Positions 8,973 through 18,403 of a stretch of DNA of 64,000 nucleotides are shown here, one piece after another. The position numbers and the translations under genes were made by a program. The notes beneath the pieces were generated by a model. The model was not told the DNA's origin, searched no databases, and saw nothing but the letters and a program-made list of their open reading frames with translations. The DNA is from Variovorax fucosicus (GTDB lineage: Bacteria > Pseudomonadota > Gammaproteobacteria > Burkholderiales > Burkholderiaceae_C). The first letter of the stretch is position 1. The number at the start of each line of letters is the position of its first letter. The stretch lies in assembly GCF_030316825.1 (NCBI RefSeq), contig NZ_JASZYU010000003.1, positions 1 through 64,000 on the forward strand, in the 5' to 3' direction.

Positions 8973-9935
8973 ATGAACCAGTTGCTCAGCACTGATGCCG
9001 TTGGGCGAGACCAGCGGCTTGCCTACTGGACTGACCTGATCTGCAACGTCTACGTGCAGCTCGGTTGCGACCCGGTGCGCGAGGGCGATACCGGCAGCTT
9101 CGAGGGCAGCATTCGCCAGCATTCCCTGCCGAGCCTCGACGTGTCGGTGGTCCGGTCAGGGCCACAGAAGGTCATGCGCACGAGTGGCCACATCTCGCGT
9201 TCGAGCGACGACTACTTCCTCGTGAGCATCCAGGCCCAGGGGCATGGCGTGGTGCGGCAGGACGGGCGCGATGCGGTGCTCTCGGCCGGCGACTTCGCGC
9301 TGTACGACAGCACGCGGCCTTATCAGCTGCTGTTCGACGACGCCTTCGAGCAAATCGTGCTCAAACTGCCCGGCGAGCGCCTGCGCAGCGAGCTGCGCGA
9401 CACCGAGGCGCTGACGGCCACCACGGTGTCGGGCAGGGAAGGCGCGGGCCACCTGCTGCTCGGCATGATCCGCACGCTGCGCGAAGACATCGACACGCTG
9501 CAGCCGGCGTCGGCCCTGGCGGTGGCCAACGGCGTGCAGAGCATCCTCGTGGCCGGGCTGCAGACGCTGCCCGCGGCGCGCGCACCCGCACTCAGCAACC
9601 TCACGGCGTATCACCTCGCGCGTGTGAAGCGGCGCATCGAAGAGCAGCTGGCCGATCCGTCATTGTCGGTGGGCAGTCTCGCGGCAGCGCTGGGGGTGTC
9701 GGCGAGCCACATCCACCGCGTCTTCAAGAGCGAGCCGCTGACGCCCTCGCAGTACATCTGGGAGCGCCGGCTCGAAGCCTGCAGCCGCGACCTGCTGGAG
9801 CCGCGTCTCGCGGGCCGGCCGGTGGGGGAGATCGCGTATGGGCGCGGGTTCAACGATGCCGCCCACTTCAGCCGCGCGTTCCGCGAGCGCTTCGGCTGCT
9901 CGCCGCGCGAGTGGCGGCAGCAGCGCGTGCAATAG
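8973..9935 (+). CDS. AraC/XylS-family regulator of the aldoxime-nitrile genes
   Basis: A 320-aa activator. The N-terminal ~170 residues form a cupin-like effector domain of the AraC_binding_2 type (FALYDSTRPYQLLF region). The C-terminal ~100 residues hold two helix-turn-helix motifs: VGSLAAALGVSASHIHRVFK and the conserved end GEIAYGRGFNDAAHFSRAFRERFG. An ATG at 8937 would add 12 residues; 8973 (MNQLLSTDAVG) aligns better with relatives. It is divergent from the nitrilase gene and probably activates it in response to a nitrile, aldoxime or acid, as NitR and OxdR do elsewhere. Confidence 0.88.
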   Translation: MNQLLSTDAVGRDQRLAYWTDLICNVYVQLGCDPVREGDTGSFEGSIRQHSLPSLDVSVVRSGPQKVMRTSGHISRSSDDYFLVSIQAQGHGVVRQDGRDAVLSAGDFALYDSTRPYQLLFDDAFEQIVLKLPGERLRSELRDTEALTATTVSGREGAGHLLLGMIRTLREDIDTLQPASALAVANGVQSILVAGLQTLPAARAPALSNLTAYHLARVKRRIEEQLADPSLSVGSLAAALGVSASHIHRVFKSEPLTPSQYIWERRLEACSRDLLEPRLAGRPVGEIAYGRGFNDAAHFSRAFRERFGCSPREWRQQRVQ

Positions 9936-9938
9936 CGC

Positions 9939-10364
9939 TTACTGAACCAGCAGCACCGAGATGTCGGTCTCGGCCACCACCTTGGTGGCAACCGACCCCA
10001 TCAGCGCACGTCCGAAGATGCCGTGGCCGTGCGTGCCCATCACGATCAGGTCGGCCTTCGCGGCGTTGGCCGACTTGAGGATTTCCTCGGCCGCATTGCC
10101 GTGGCGCACGTCGATCGTGTAGCCGCTGATGTTGCGCTCGGCCAGACCGAGCTTGACCGGCTCGATCACCTTGCCCGTTTCTTCCGCGTAGTAGCTGTCG
10201 AGCACGTCCTTGCTGACGTGGCGCGCCGCGTGCGGCGGAATGCCGCTGCACACGTTGACCAGCACGAGCTCGTGGCCGTCGACCAGTGAGGCGCGGTGCT
10301 TGGCCAGGTAGTCGAGCGCTTTGCGGGTGTGCTTGCTGCCGTCGACGGCAATCAGGATCTTCAT
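9939..10364 (-). CDS. Universal stress protein (UspA family)
   Basis: A 141-aa single-domain Usp protein with N-terminal MKILIAVDGSKHTRKAL and the ATP-binding signature GTHGHGIFGRALMGSVATKV near the C-terminus, so an ATP-binding type is expected. It converges with the AraC gene, ending three bases after it. It is followed on the same strand, 89 bases upstream, by a second Usp gene. The setting next to ccoI and an FNR box suggests a role under low oxygen. Confidence 0.9.
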   Translation of the reverse strand: MKILIAVDGSKHTRKALDYLAKHRASLVDGHELVLVNVCSGIPPHAARHVSKDVLDSYYAEETGKVIEPVKLGLAERNISGYTIDVRHGNAAEEILKSANAAKADLIVMGTHGHGIFGRALMGSVATKVVAETDISVLLVQ

Positions 10365-10453
10365 GGTGTTCCTCTTTCGAATGTGACGCGATTGCTTATA
10401 CGGCCCCTCGCGAAGCGCGTACAGACCGGGTTGACCCGGGCTTGTGGCCGATC

Positions 10454-10897
10454 TCAGCGCAGCACCAGCACGGGCAGCTCCGAATGCGTCAGCACGTGCT
10501 GCGTCTCGCTGCCCAGCAACAGGCGCTTGAGGCCTTTGCGCCCGTGCGAAGCCATGACGATCAGGTCGATCTTGTGCTTGCGTGCGGCCGCGATGATCGA
10601 CTCGGCCACGAGGTCGGAGTTCACGGTCGCCGTTTTCACCGCAACGCCGCTGGCCCGGCCCTTGACCACGATGGCATCGAGCGTGACCCGCGACGCATCG
10701 GCCCACTGCTTCTCGATGCGGGCGATGTCTTCCGGCGGAAACGCCATGGCGCCGTCGAGGTAGCTGGTGGGGTAGCGCGGCACGACCGTCAGCGCAACCA
10801 GCTCGGCGCCGCTTTGCGCGGCCAGCGCGATCGCGCTCTTCACGGCCTTCTTCGAGAGGACGGAGCCGTCGGTGGCGACGAGGATGCGCTGGAACAT
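10454..10897 (-). CDS. Universal stress protein (UspA family), FNR-box linked
   Basis: A 147-aa Usp protein: MFQRILVATDGSVLSKKAV at the start and ASHGRKGLKRLLLGSETQHV as the ATP-binding G-rich region. It lies divergent from ccoI. The 98-base gap between them contains a perfect FNR/Anr box centred 57 bases upstream of this start, so the two genes could share low-oxygen control. Anr control of usp genes is known in Pseudomonas. Confidence 0.9.
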   Translation of the reverse strand: MFQRILVATDGSVLSKKAVKSAIALAAQSGAELVALTVVPRYPTSYLDGAMAFPPEDIARIEKQWADASRVTLDAIVVKGRASGVAVKTATVNSDLVAESIIAAARKHKIDLIVMASHGRKGLKRLLLGSETQHVLTHSELPVLVLR

Positions 10898-10947
10898 GGG
10901 TTCTCCTGGGAATTTGAACCAGCATAGGCCGCCCGCCGCGCCATGTG

Positions 10948-10961
10948 TTGATTCACATCAA
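10948..10961. promoter_or_regulatory. FNR/Anr box between usp and ccoI
   Basis: TTGATTCACATCAA is a perfect match to the FNR consensus TTGAT-N4-ATCAA. It lies 35 bases before the ccoI start and 51 bases before the divergent usp start. Confidence 0.85.
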
Positions 10962-10995
10962 GGGTTCAAGGGACAAGCACCGCTAGCCTCGCCGG

Positions 10996-13293
10996 ATGCA
11001 AGCCATTCTTCCGTCGAGCCCGGTCGACCTTCCCGCGCATGCGCTGCTGGACGATCCGGCCGAGTGGCCTGCGTTCGGCCATGCGCTGGACGCCGCCGCG
11101 CCGGCGGGGCGCTGGCAGTCGCAGGTGGTGATCGAGGGCATGCACTGCGCGGCCTGCGCCTTCACGGTCGAAGTTGCGCTGATGCAGGTGCCCGGCGTGC
11201 TCGAGGTGCAGGTCAGCGCCGCGAGCCGGCGTGCCCGCGTGGTCTGGTCGGCCGCGCGGGTCAAGCCTTCGCGCTGGTTCGCGGCGGCTGCCGCGGTGGG
11301 CTACCGGCTGGTGCCGGCTGGCGACATCGCGGCGCGTGCGCGGCGCGCGCAGGTGACGCGGCTGGCGTTGTGGCGCTGGCTGGTAGCGGGCTTTTGCATG
11401 ATGCAGGTGATGATGTACGCGTACCCCGCCTACATCGCGCAGCCCGGCGACATGACGGCCGATGCCGCGCAACTGCTGCGCTGGGCCTCGTGGGTGCTGT
11501 CGCTGCCGGTGCTGCTGTTTTCGTGCGGGCCTTTCTTTTCGAGCGCATGGCGCGACCTGCGGGCCCGCCGCATCGGCATGGACCTACCGGTGGCGCTCGG
11601 CATGGCCATCACCTTCGTCGTCAGCAGCGCCGCCACTTTCGATCCGGCCGGGCCGTTTGGCCACGAGGTGTACTTCGACGCGTTCACGATGTTCGTGTTC
11701 TTCCTGCTCACCGGCCGCTGGTTCGAGGCACGGCTGCGCGACCGGACGGCCGGCGCGCTCGAGGCGCTGATGAACCGGCTGCCCGACAGCATCGAACGGC
11801 GGGATGTCGACGGCAGCTTCAGCCGGGTCGCGGTGCGGCGGCTTGCGGCCGGCGATGTGGTGCGCGTGCTGCCGGGCGAGGCCTTTCCCGCCGATGGCAC
11901 GGTGATCGAGGGCGACACCTCGGCCGACGAGGCGCTGCTCACCGGCGAGTCGCGTCCGGTGCCGCGTCCGTGCGGCGCGCAGGTGCTGGCCGGCAGCCAC
12001 AATCTTGACGCGGCGGTGCTGGTACGCATCGACACCGTCGGGCCTGGCACGCGCTTCGCGCAGATCGTGGCGCTGATGGAAAGCGCCTCGATCGACAAGC
12101 CGCGCCTCGCGCAGCTCGCGGATCGCGTTGCACGCCCCTTTCTGGGCGTGGTGCTCGCGGCGGCGGCGCTGGCCTTCGTGGTCTGGTGGCCGACCGATCA
12201 CGGCAAGGCGCTGATGGCGGCGGTGGCGGTGCTGATCGTGACCTGCCCCTGCGCACTTTCGCTCGCCACGCCGGCCGGCATGCTCGCGAGCGCCGGTACG
12301 CTGGCGCGGGGAGGCATGCTGGTGCGCAACCTGCAGGCGCTGGAGGCACTGGCCTCGGTCGATACGGTGGTGTTCGACAAGACCGGCACGCTGACGCGCG
12401 ACACTCCACGGCTCGAGCGCGTCTACTGCCGGCGCGGCATTCGGCCAGGCGATGCGGTTGAGCTTGCCGCGGCGCTCGGCGCCCAGTCGCTGCACCCAGC
12501 TGCGCGTGCGGTGGTGGGCGCCTGGAACGCGCAGTACCGCATGCCGCCGACGTGGATGGTTTCCGACCTGACGGAGCACGCCGGGCAGGGGCTCGAAGGT
12601 GCGGCATGGCAGGGAGCCGCGGGGGCACGGCTGCCGCGCCGCATGCGCCTGGGGGCGGCGGCCTTCTGCGGCGTCGCGCCGCTGCAGGTCGAGGCGGCGC
12701 AGGTCCATCTCAGCGACGAAGGCGGTTGGGTCGCGAGCTTCGTGCTGGCCGAAGACCTGCGTGATGACGCGGTGGCCGCAGTGCACGCGCTCGGGGCGCA
12801 AGGGCTGGCCGTGCGGCTGCTTTCCGGCGACCGGGGCGCCGCGGTGCGCGATGTGGCGGGCCGCGTCGGCATTCCGCAGGCCCAGGGCGACTGCCTGCCC
12901 GAAGACAAGCTCGATGCGCTGCGGCAACTGCAGGCGAAGGGCCGGCGTGTCGCGATGGTCGGCGATGGCCTCAACGACGGGCCGGTGCTGGCGCAGGCCG
13001 ATGTTTCGTTCGCGTTCGGCCGGGCCGTTCCGCTGACCCGGGCGCGTGCCGACTTCATCGTGCTGAGCGAGTCGCTGGCCAGCATCCCGCAGGCGATCGC
13101 GCAGGCGCGCCGCACGCTGCGGGTGGTGCGGCAGAACCTCTGGTGGGCGGCCGGCTACAACGCGCTGTGCGTGCCACTGGCGCTCGCCGGGCTGCTGCCG
13201 GCCTGGCTGGCCGGCCTCGGCATGGCGGTCAGCTCGCTGGTGGTGGTGCTCAACGCGGCGCGCCTCGCAGTGCCGTGCGGGGGCGGGCGCTGA
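10996..13293 (+). CDS. ccoI: Cu-type P1B ATPase for cbb3 oxidase assembly (CcoI)
   Basis: A 765-aa heavy-metal P-type ATPase that exports copper for, or during, maturation of cytochrome cbb3 oxidase. Domains in order: an HMA metal-binding domain with GMHCAAC (C51, C54); transmembrane helices; the actuator motif LLTGES; the CPC channel motif in VTCPCALS; the phosphorylation site DKTGTLT; and the hinge GDGLNDGPVL. An extended N-terminus before the HMA domain is typical of CcoI/FixI. It is followed directly by ccoS (one-base overlap) and then by the structural cco genes, which fixes the assignment over plain CopA. Confidence 0.93.
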   Translation: MQAILPSSPVDLPAHALLDDPAEWPAFGHALDAAAPAGRWQSQVVIEGMHCAACAFTVEVALMQVPGVLEVQVSAASRRARVVWSAARVKPSRWFAAAAAVGYRLVPAGDIAARARRAQVTRLALWRWLVAGFCMMQVMMYAYPAYIAQPGDMTADAAQLLRWASWVLSLPVLLFSCGPFFSSAWRDLRARRIGMDLPVALGMAITFVVSSAATFDPAGPFGHEVYFDAFTMFVFFLLTGRWFEARLRDRTAGALEALMNRLPDSIERRDVDGSFSRVAVRRLAAGDVVRVLPGEAFPADGTVIEGDTSADEALLTGESRPVPRPCGAQVLAGSHNLDAAVLVRIDTVGPGTRFAQIVALMESASIDKPRLAQLADRVARPFLGVVLAAAALAFVVWWPTDHGKALMAAVAVLIVTCPCALSLATPAGMLASAGTLARGGMLVRNLQALEALASVDTVVFDKTGTLTRDTPRLERVYCRRGIRPGDAVELAAALGAQSLHPAARAVVGAWNAQYRMPPTWMVSDLTEHAGQGLEGAAWQGAAGARLPRRMRLGAAAFCGVAPLQVEAAQVHLSDEGGWVASFVLAEDLRDDAVAAVHALGAQGLAVRLLSGDRGAAVRDVAGRVGIPQAQGDCLPEDKLDALRQLQAKGRRVAMVGDGLNDGPVLAQADVSFAFGRAVPLTRARADFIVLSESLASIPQAIAQARRTLRVVRQNLWWAAGYNALCVPLALAGLLPAWLAGLGMAVSSLVVVLNAARLAVPCGGGR

Positions 13294-13430
13294 TGGACAT
13301 CCTCTTTTTGCTCATCCCGTTCTCCGTGGTGCTGGTGCTGCTGATCCTGGCCGGGCTCTGGTGGGCGGTCGACCGTGGCCAGTTCGACGACGTCGAGCGC
13401 GAAGGCGAGCGCATTCTGCGCAACGATTGA
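13293..13430 (+). CDS. ccoS: cbb3 oxidase maturation protein CcoS
   Basis: A 45-aa single-span membrane protein, [18 protein letters not shown] at the start, followed by a tryptophan pair and an acidic tail ([16 protein letters not shown]). CcoS is required for cofactor insertion into cbb3 oxidase. Its ATG shares one base with the ccoI stop (TGATGG). The size and place between ccoI and ccoN are characteristic. Confidence 0.9.
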   Translation: MDILFLLIPFSVVLVLLILAGLWWAVDRGQFDDVEREGERILRND

Positions 13431-13440
13431 TCTGCATCAA
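13427..13440. promoter_or_regulatory. FNR/Anr box upstream of ccoN
   Basis: TTGATCTGCATCAA matches the FNR consensus perfectly, 54 bases before ccoN, and overlaps the last codons and stop of ccoS. It implies a separate oxygen-responsive promoter for ccoNOQP. Confidence 0.85.
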
Positions 13441-13494
13441 GGCGACGTGCCGGGCACGCACCGACACTGGCCGCAGTTAACAAAAGGCCAGACG

Positions 13495-14934
13495 ATGCAC
13501 GCTGACAACCCTCCTGTTGCGGTCTACGAAGACACCGTCATACGGCAATTCGCACTTATGGCGGTGGTATGGGGCGTGGTCGGCATGCTGGTCGGCGTGC
13601 TCATCGCGTCGCAGCTCGCGTGGCCCGAAATGAACTTCGGCATTCCCTGGCTCAGCTACGGGCGCCTGCGTCCGCTCCACACCAATGCGGTGATCTTCGC
13701 CTTTGGCGGCTGCGCGCTCATGGCGACCAGCTTCCATGTGGTGCAGCGAACCTGCCAGGTTCCGCTGTTCGCGCCGAAGCTGGCGTCGTTCGTGTTCTGG
13801 GGCTGGCAGGCCGTCATCGTCGCTGCCGCGTTGAGCCTGCCGATGGGCTATACCTCCGGCAAGGAGTACGCCGAGCTCGAATGGCCGATCGACATCCTGA
13901 TCACCCTGGTGTGGGTGGCGTACGCGGTCGTGTTCTTCGGCACCATCGGCATGCGAAAGGTGCGCCACATCTACGTGGCCAACTGGTTCTACGGCGCCTT
14001 CATCATCGCGGTGGCGCTGCTGCACATCGTCAACAGCGCGGCCATACCTGCCGGCTGGATGAAGAGCTACTCCGCCTACGCGGGCGTGCAGGACGCGATG
14101 GTGCAGTGGTGGTACGGCCACAACGCGGTCGGCTTCTTCCTCACCGCCGGCTTCCTCGGGATGATGTACTACTACATCCCCAAGCAGGCCGGCCGCCCGG
14201 TGTATTCGTACCGGCTCTCGATCGTGCACTTCTGGGCGCTGATCTTCACCTACATGTGGGCGGGCCCGCACCACCTGCACTACACCGCGCTGCCGGACTG
14301 GACGCAGTCGATCGGCATGGTGTTCTCGCTGATCCTGCTGGCGCCGAGCTGGGGCGGCATGATCAACGGCGTGATGACGCTGTCGGGCGCCTGGGACAAG
14401 CTGCGCACCGATCCGATCCTGCGCTTCCTCATCGTGGCGCTGTCGTTCTACGGCATGGCGACCTTCGAGGGGCCGATGATGTCGATCAAGACGGTCAACG
14501 CCCTGAGCCACTACACCGACTGGACGGTCGGCCACGTGCACGCAGGTGCGCTGGGCTGGGTCGGGCTGATCTCGATGGGCTCGCTCTACTACCTGATCCC
14601 GCGCATGTACGGCCGCACCGAGATGCACAGCGTGCCGGCCATCGAACTGCATTTCTGGATGGCGACCGTCGGCATCGTGCTCTACATCGCCGCGATGTGG
14701 ATCGCCGGCGTGATGCAGGGCCTGATGTGGCGCGCGGTCAATCCCGACGGCACGCTCACCTACACCTTCGTCGAAAGCGTGAAGGCGACCTTCCCGTACT
14801 ACGTGGTGCGCCTCGTCGGCGGGCTGCTGTACCTCGGCGGCATGCTTGTGATGGCCTGGAACGTCTGGATGACGGTGGGCTTCGGCCGCTCGGTCAACGC
14901 CGTCATTCCGCAGCCTGTGGCCGCGCACGCCTGA
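13495..14934 (+). CDS. ccoN: Cytochrome cbb3 oxidase subunit I
   Basis: The catalytic subunit of the high-affinity terminal oxidase: it binds haem b and the haem b3-CuB centre and pumps protons. The 479-aa protein has about 12 hydrophobic spans. It includes [15 protein letters not shown] with a haem ligand histidine, the [14 protein letters not shown] loop, and [13 protein letters not shown] with ligand histidines. ATG 13495 follows an A-rich stretch and gives the usual short N-terminus; the frame continues upstream over the FNR box and is not coding there. First gene of ccoNOQPGH. Confidence 0.97.
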   Translation: MHADNPPVAVYEDTVIRQFALMAVVWGVVGMLVGVLIASQLAWPEMNFGIPWLSYGRLRPLHTNAVIFAFGGCALMATSFHVVQRTCQVPLFAPKLASFVFWGWQAVIVAAALSLPMGYTSGKEYAELEWPIDILITLVWVAYAVVFFGTIGMRKVRHIYVANWFYGAFIIAVALLHIVNSAAIPAGWMKSYSAYAGVQDAMVQWWYGHNAVGFFLTAGFLGMMYYYIPKQAGRPVYSYRLSIVHFWALIFTYMWAGPHHLHYTALPDWTQSIGMVFSLILLAPSWGGMINGVMTLSGAWDKLRTDPILRFLIVALSFYGMATFEGPMMSIKTVNALSHYTDWTVGHVHAGALGWVGLISMGSLYYLIPRMYGRTEMHSVPAIELHFWMATVGIVLYIAAMWIAGVMQGLMWRAVNPDGTLTYTFVESVKATFPYYVVRLVGGLLYLGGMLVMAWNVWMTVGFGRSVNAVIPQPVAAHA

Positions 14935-14943
14935 GGAAGCCAC

Positions 14944-15576
14944 ATGTCCGACAAGACCACAACCCCCAAGACCGGCTTCTCGCACGAGAAGATCGAGACC
15001 AACAACTTCCTGATGATCGTGCTCATTCTGCTGGTCATCGCCATCGGCGGGCTGGTCGAGATCGTGCCGCTGTTCTTCCAGAAGTCGACCACCGAAGCGG
15101 TGAAAGGGGTGGAACCCCTCAAGTCGCTGCAACTGGTCGGGCGCGACATCTACCTGCGCGAGGGTTGCTACAACTGCCACTCGCAGATGATCCGGCCGTT
15201 CCGGGCCGAGACGCTGCGCTACGGGCACTACTCGGTGGCGGGCGAGTTCGTCTACGACCATCCGTTCCAGTGGGGCAGCAAGCGCACCGGCCCTGATTTG
15301 CACCGCGTCGGCGGCAAGTACAGCGACGAGTGGCACCGCATCCACCTGAACAACCCGCGCGACGTGGTGCCCGAGTCGAACATGCCCGGCTATGCCTGGC
15401 TCGACAAGGCGATGGTGGACGGCGCCACGACCGCCACCCACATGACCGCGCTGCGCCGCGTCGGCGTGCCCTACACCGACGCGCAGATCGCGGCGGCGCC
15501 GGCCGACGTCGACGGCAGAACCGAACTCGATGCACTGGTGGCCTACCTGCAGTCGCTCGGCCTCGCACTCAAGTAA
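14944..15576 (+). CDS. ccoO: Cytochrome cbb3 oxidase subunit II (mono-haem cytochrome c)
   Basis: A 210-aa membrane-anchored cytochrome c. One transmembrane helix (residues ~22-45) is followed by a periplasmic domain with a single CxxCH haem site, C75-Y-N-C78-H79, in the typical [14 protein letters not shown] setting. The later MPGY methionine is a likely axial ligand. It passes electrons from CcoP to CcoN. It follows ccoN by nine bases. Confidence 0.96.
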   Translation: MSDKTTTPKTGFSHEKIETNNFLMIVLILLVIAIGGLVEIVPLFFQKSTTEAVKGVEPLKSLQLVGRDIYLREGCYNCHSQMIRPFRAETLRYGHYSVAGEFVYDHPFQWGSKRTGPDLHRVGGKYSDEWHRIHLNNPRDVVPESNMPGYAWLDKAMVDGATTATHMTALRRVGVPYTDAQIAAAPADVDGRTELDALVAYLQSLGLALK

Positions 15577-15586
15577 AGGAAGCACG

Positions 15587-15724
15587 ATGGACGTCACCAC
15601 CCTGCGCATCGCGGCCACGCTGGCCTCGTTCGCCACTTTCATCGGCATCGTCGTCTGGACTTACTGGCGTCGCAACGCCAGCGCCTTCGACGAAGCGGGC
15701 CGGTTGCCGTTCGAACAGGACTGA
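15587..15724 (+). CDS. ccoQ: cbb3 oxidase subunit CcoQ
   Basis: A 45-aa protein with one membrane span (about residues 8-27) ending in TYWRRNASAFDEAGRLPFEQD, the typical CcoQ tail. It stabilises the oxidase complex. The ATG lies ten bases after ccoO, and ccoP follows nine bases later. Confidence 0.92.
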   Translation: MDVTTLRIAATLASFATFIGIVVWTYWRRNASAFDEAGRLPFEQD

Positions 15725-15733
15725 GGCCGCACC

Positions 15734-16648
15734 ATGAGCGATTTCATCAGCGACTTCTGGTCGCACTACGTCACGGTGGTCGTGCTGGCCAGCATCCTGG
15801 CCTGCGCGCTGCTGCTGTGGGTCACGGCCCGCACGCGCGCCCCGACCGGCAGCGACAACACCACCGGCCACGTCTGGGACGAAGACCTGCGCGAGATGAA
15901 CAACCCGCTTCCGCGCTGGTGGGTGGGCATGTTCGTGCTCACGATCGTGTTCGGGCTGGGCTATCTCGTGGCCTATCCGGGCCTGGGCAGCTATGGCGGC
16001 GAGCTCGGCTGGAGCACCCGCAGCGAGTACGCGGGCGACGTCGCAGCCGCCGACCGTGCGCTGGAGCCGGTCTACGCGAAATACGCCGCGATGGCGCCCG
16101 AACAGGTCGCCGGTGAACCGGGCGCCATGGCCATCGGCGAGCGCCTGTTCCTGAACAACTGTGCGCAATGCCACGGCTCCGACGCGCGCGGCAGCAAGGG
16201 CTTTCCGAACCTGACCGACAACGACTGGCTGCACGGCGGCACACCCGACAAGATCAGGGAGACCATCACGCAGGGCCGCACCGGCGTCATGCCGCCGATG
16301 GCGGCCGCGGTCGGCACGCCCGACGACGTGAAGAACGTGGCCAACTATGTGCTGAGCCTGTCGGGCAGTCCGCACGACTCGCTGCGCGCCGGCCTTGGCA
16401 AGAGCAAGTTCACCGCATGCGCGGCCTGCCACGGCATCGGCGGCGTCGGCAACCAGGCGATGGGCGCACCCAACCTGCGCGACAACATCTGGCTCCATGG
16501 CTACGGCCAGGAAGCCATCATCGCGATCATCAACAACGGCAAGACCAACCAGATGCCGCCGCAGCAGGGCCGGCTGACCGAAGCGCAGATCCAGGTGCTC
16601 GCGTCCTATGTCTGGGGCATGTCCAACAAGGCCGCAGCGGCGCCCTGA
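15734..16648 (+). CDS. ccoP: Cytochrome cbb3 oxidase subunit III (di-haem cytochrome c)
   Basis: A 304-aa cytochrome with two N-terminal membrane segments (residues ~12-31 and 63-82), so it belongs to the two-helix CcoP class. It carries two CxxCH haem c sites at C143/C146/H147 and C229/C232/H233. It contains the signature WDEDLREMNNPLPRWW between the helices. It accepts electrons from periplasmic cytochromes and gives them to CcoO. Confidence 0.96.
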   Translation: MSDFISDFWSHYVTVVVLASILACALLLWVTARTRAPTGSDNTTGHVWDEDLREMNNPLPRWWVGMFVLTIVFGLGYLVAYPGLGSYGGELGWSTRSEYAGDVAAADRALEPVYAKYAAMAPEQVAGEPGAMAIGERLFLNNCAQCHGSDARGSKGFPNLTDNDWLHGGTPDKIRETITQGRTGVMPPMAAAVGTPDDVKNVANYVLSLSGSPHDSLRAGLGKSKFTACAACHGIGGVGNQAMGAPNLRDNIWLHGYGQEAIIAIINNGKTNQMPPQQGRLTEAQIQVLASYVWGMSNKAAAAP

Positions 16649-16653
16649 CAACC

Positions 16654-18090
16654 ATGGCCGAACCGCTGCCCGCCACTTCGCCCTTGCGCCCGCGCAAGGT
16701 GATTCCGATCGTCGCGGCGGAGCAGGGCAGCGGGCTCTACGCGGCGCACAGGAAGATCTACCCGCGCAGCATCAGCGGGCTGTTCGCGCGCTGGCGCTGG
16801 GCCATGGTGTTCCTGACACAGCTCGTGTTCTACGGCCTGCCCTGGATCGAGTGGGGCGGCCGCCAGGCGGTGCTGTTCGACCTCGGCGCCCGGCGCTTCT
16901 ACCTGGGCAGCCTGGTGCTGTACCCGCAGGATCTGATCTACCTGACCGGACTGCTGGTGATCTCGGCGCTCTCGCTGTTCCTGTTCACGGCGGTGGCGGG
17001 TCGGCTCTGGTGCGGCTACGCTTGCCCGCAAACCGTCTATACCGAGATCTTCCTGTGGGTGGAGCACAAGATCGAAGGCAATCGCGTCGCGCGCATGCGT
17101 CTCGACGGCGAGCCGTTCTCGCTCGAAAAGCTGGTCAAGAAGTGGTTCAAGCACATTGTCTGGCTGGGCATCGCGCTGTGGACAGGCTTCACCTTCGTCG
17201 GCTACTTCACGCCCGTGCGCGAACTCGGCATGGAATTCCTGCAGACCCGCATGGGCTCGTGGGAGGTGTTCTGGGTGTTCTTCTACGGCTTTGCCACCTA
17301 CGGCAGCGCGGGCTTCATGCGCGAACAGGTGTGCCAGTACATGTGCCCCTATGCGCGCTTTCAGGGTGCCATGTTCGACCGCGACACGCTGATCGTGAGC
17401 TACGACGTGGAACGCGGCGAGCCGCGCGGCCTGCCTGCCAAGGGCCCGCAGGAAGCCCGATCCGGCGACTGCATCGATTGCGACCTGTGCGTGCAGGTCT
17501 GCCCGGCCGGCATCGACATCCGCCAGGGCCTGCAGTACGAATGCATCGGCTGCGGCCTGTGCGTCGATGCCTGCAACACCGTCATGGAAAAGCAGCACCG
17601 GCCACTGGGGCTGATCCGCTATGCCACGCAGAACAGCATGGCCGGGCACTGGACCAACGGCGAGATCCGTCGGCGCGTGCTGCGGCCGCGCGTGTTGATC
17701 TACACCGGCGTGCTGGCGGCGCTGTGCCTCGGGTTGCTGGCCAGCCTGGTAGTGCGCATGCCGCTCAAGGTCGACGTGGTGCGGGATCGCGCGTCGCTGG
17801 CCCGCATCGCCGAGGGTGGACGGCTCGAGAACGTCTACCGCCTGCAGATCATGAACGCGACCGAGCAGCCGCAGCGCTACAGCATCGAGGCAACTGGCCT
17901 CGAGGGCCTGTCCGTGCTCCCGGCGGAGCCGGTGGAAATCGAAAGCGCCCAGTCGCGCTGGGTGGCAGTGCGCCTGCAGATCCCGTATGGCAGCGCGGCA
18001 CCCGGCTCCCACACCGTGCACTTCGGCGTGCGCTCGGCCGATGGCAGTGCGCAGGTGTCCGAGAAGGCCGCTTTCCTGGTGCCCCGTTGA
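16654..18090 (+). CDS. ccoG: Membrane ferredoxin / cupric reductase CcoG
   Basis: A 478-aa protein related to NapH/RdxA ferredoxins, needed for cbb3 oxidase assembly and shown elsewhere to reduce copper(II). Several membrane spans fill the first half, with CGYACPQTVYTE and the conserved CQYMCPYARFQ. Two 4Fe-4S clusters are read from CIDCDLCVQVCP and CIGCGLCVDACN. A C-terminal IgG-like FixG domain follows one more span. ATG 16654 is six bases after ccoP. Confidence 0.95.
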   Translation: MAEPLPATSPLRPRKVIPIVAAEQGSGLYAAHRKIYPRSISGLFARWRWAMVFLTQLVFYGLPWIEWGGRQAVLFDLGARRFYLGSLVLYPQDLIYLTGLLVISALSLFLFTAVAGRLWCGYACPQTVYTEIFLWVEHKIEGNRVARMRLDGEPFSLEKLVKKWFKHIVWLGIALWTGFTFVGYFTPVRELGMEFLQTRMGSWEVFWVFFYGFATYGSAGFMREQVCQYMCPYARFQGAMFDRDTLIVSYDVERGEPRGLPAKGPQEARSGDCIDCDLCVQVCPAGIDIRQGLQYECIGCGLCVDACNTVMEKQHRPLGLIRYATQNSMAGHWTNGEIRRRVLRPRVLIYTGVLAALCLGLLASLVVRMPLKVDVVRDRASLARIAEGGRLENVYRLQIMNATEQPQRYSIEATGLEGLSVLPAEPVEIESAQSRWVAVRLQIPYGSAAPGSHTVHFGVRSADGSAQVSEKAAFLVPR

Positions 18091-18106
18091 CCCGGAGGAG
18101 ACAAAG

Positions 18107-18403
18107 ATGAAAAAAATGAACGAGCAAGAACCCGCACCGCCGGTGCCGGCTGCACCCTGGTGGAAGTTCCCGCTGGTGTGGATGGTGATCGCGGGGCCGG
18201 CGTGTGTGGTCGTCGCCGGCTTCGGCACGCTGTGGATCGCGCTGGCGATCCCCGATCCCGTGGTCGCCGAGGACTACTACCGTCAGGGCATCCAGATCAA
18301 CCGCACGCTGGCCGACAAGAAGCTGGTGCCGGCGCTGGTCGGGCGCAACCACGCGGCGACGCCAGGCAACGACATGCCCGCGCCGAAGCGCGCTGCGCCG
18401 TGA
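18107..18403 (+). CDS. ccoH: FixH/CcoH cbb3 oxidase assembly protein
   Basis: A 98-aa membrane protein with one strong span after a proline-rich cytoplasmic stretch, then the family pattern PDPVVAEDYYRQGIQINRTL. CcoH stabilises the early cbb3 complex. A good ribosome site, GGAGGAG, lies eight bases before ATG 18107. The protein is short for FixH, and the usual C-terminal periplasmic domain is missing; that domain is also absent from relatives I recall in this group. Confidence 0.88.
   Translation: MKKMNEQEPAPPVPAAPWWKFPLVWMVIAGPACVVVAGFGTLWIALAIPDPVVAEDYYRQGIQINRTLADKKLVPALVGRNHAATPGNDMPAPKRAAP

Noticed and set aside
10381..10453. Terminator or FNR box between the two usp genes
   Set aside because: Only a CGGGTTGACCCG mini-hairpin without a T run and no TTGAT-N4-ATCAA match.
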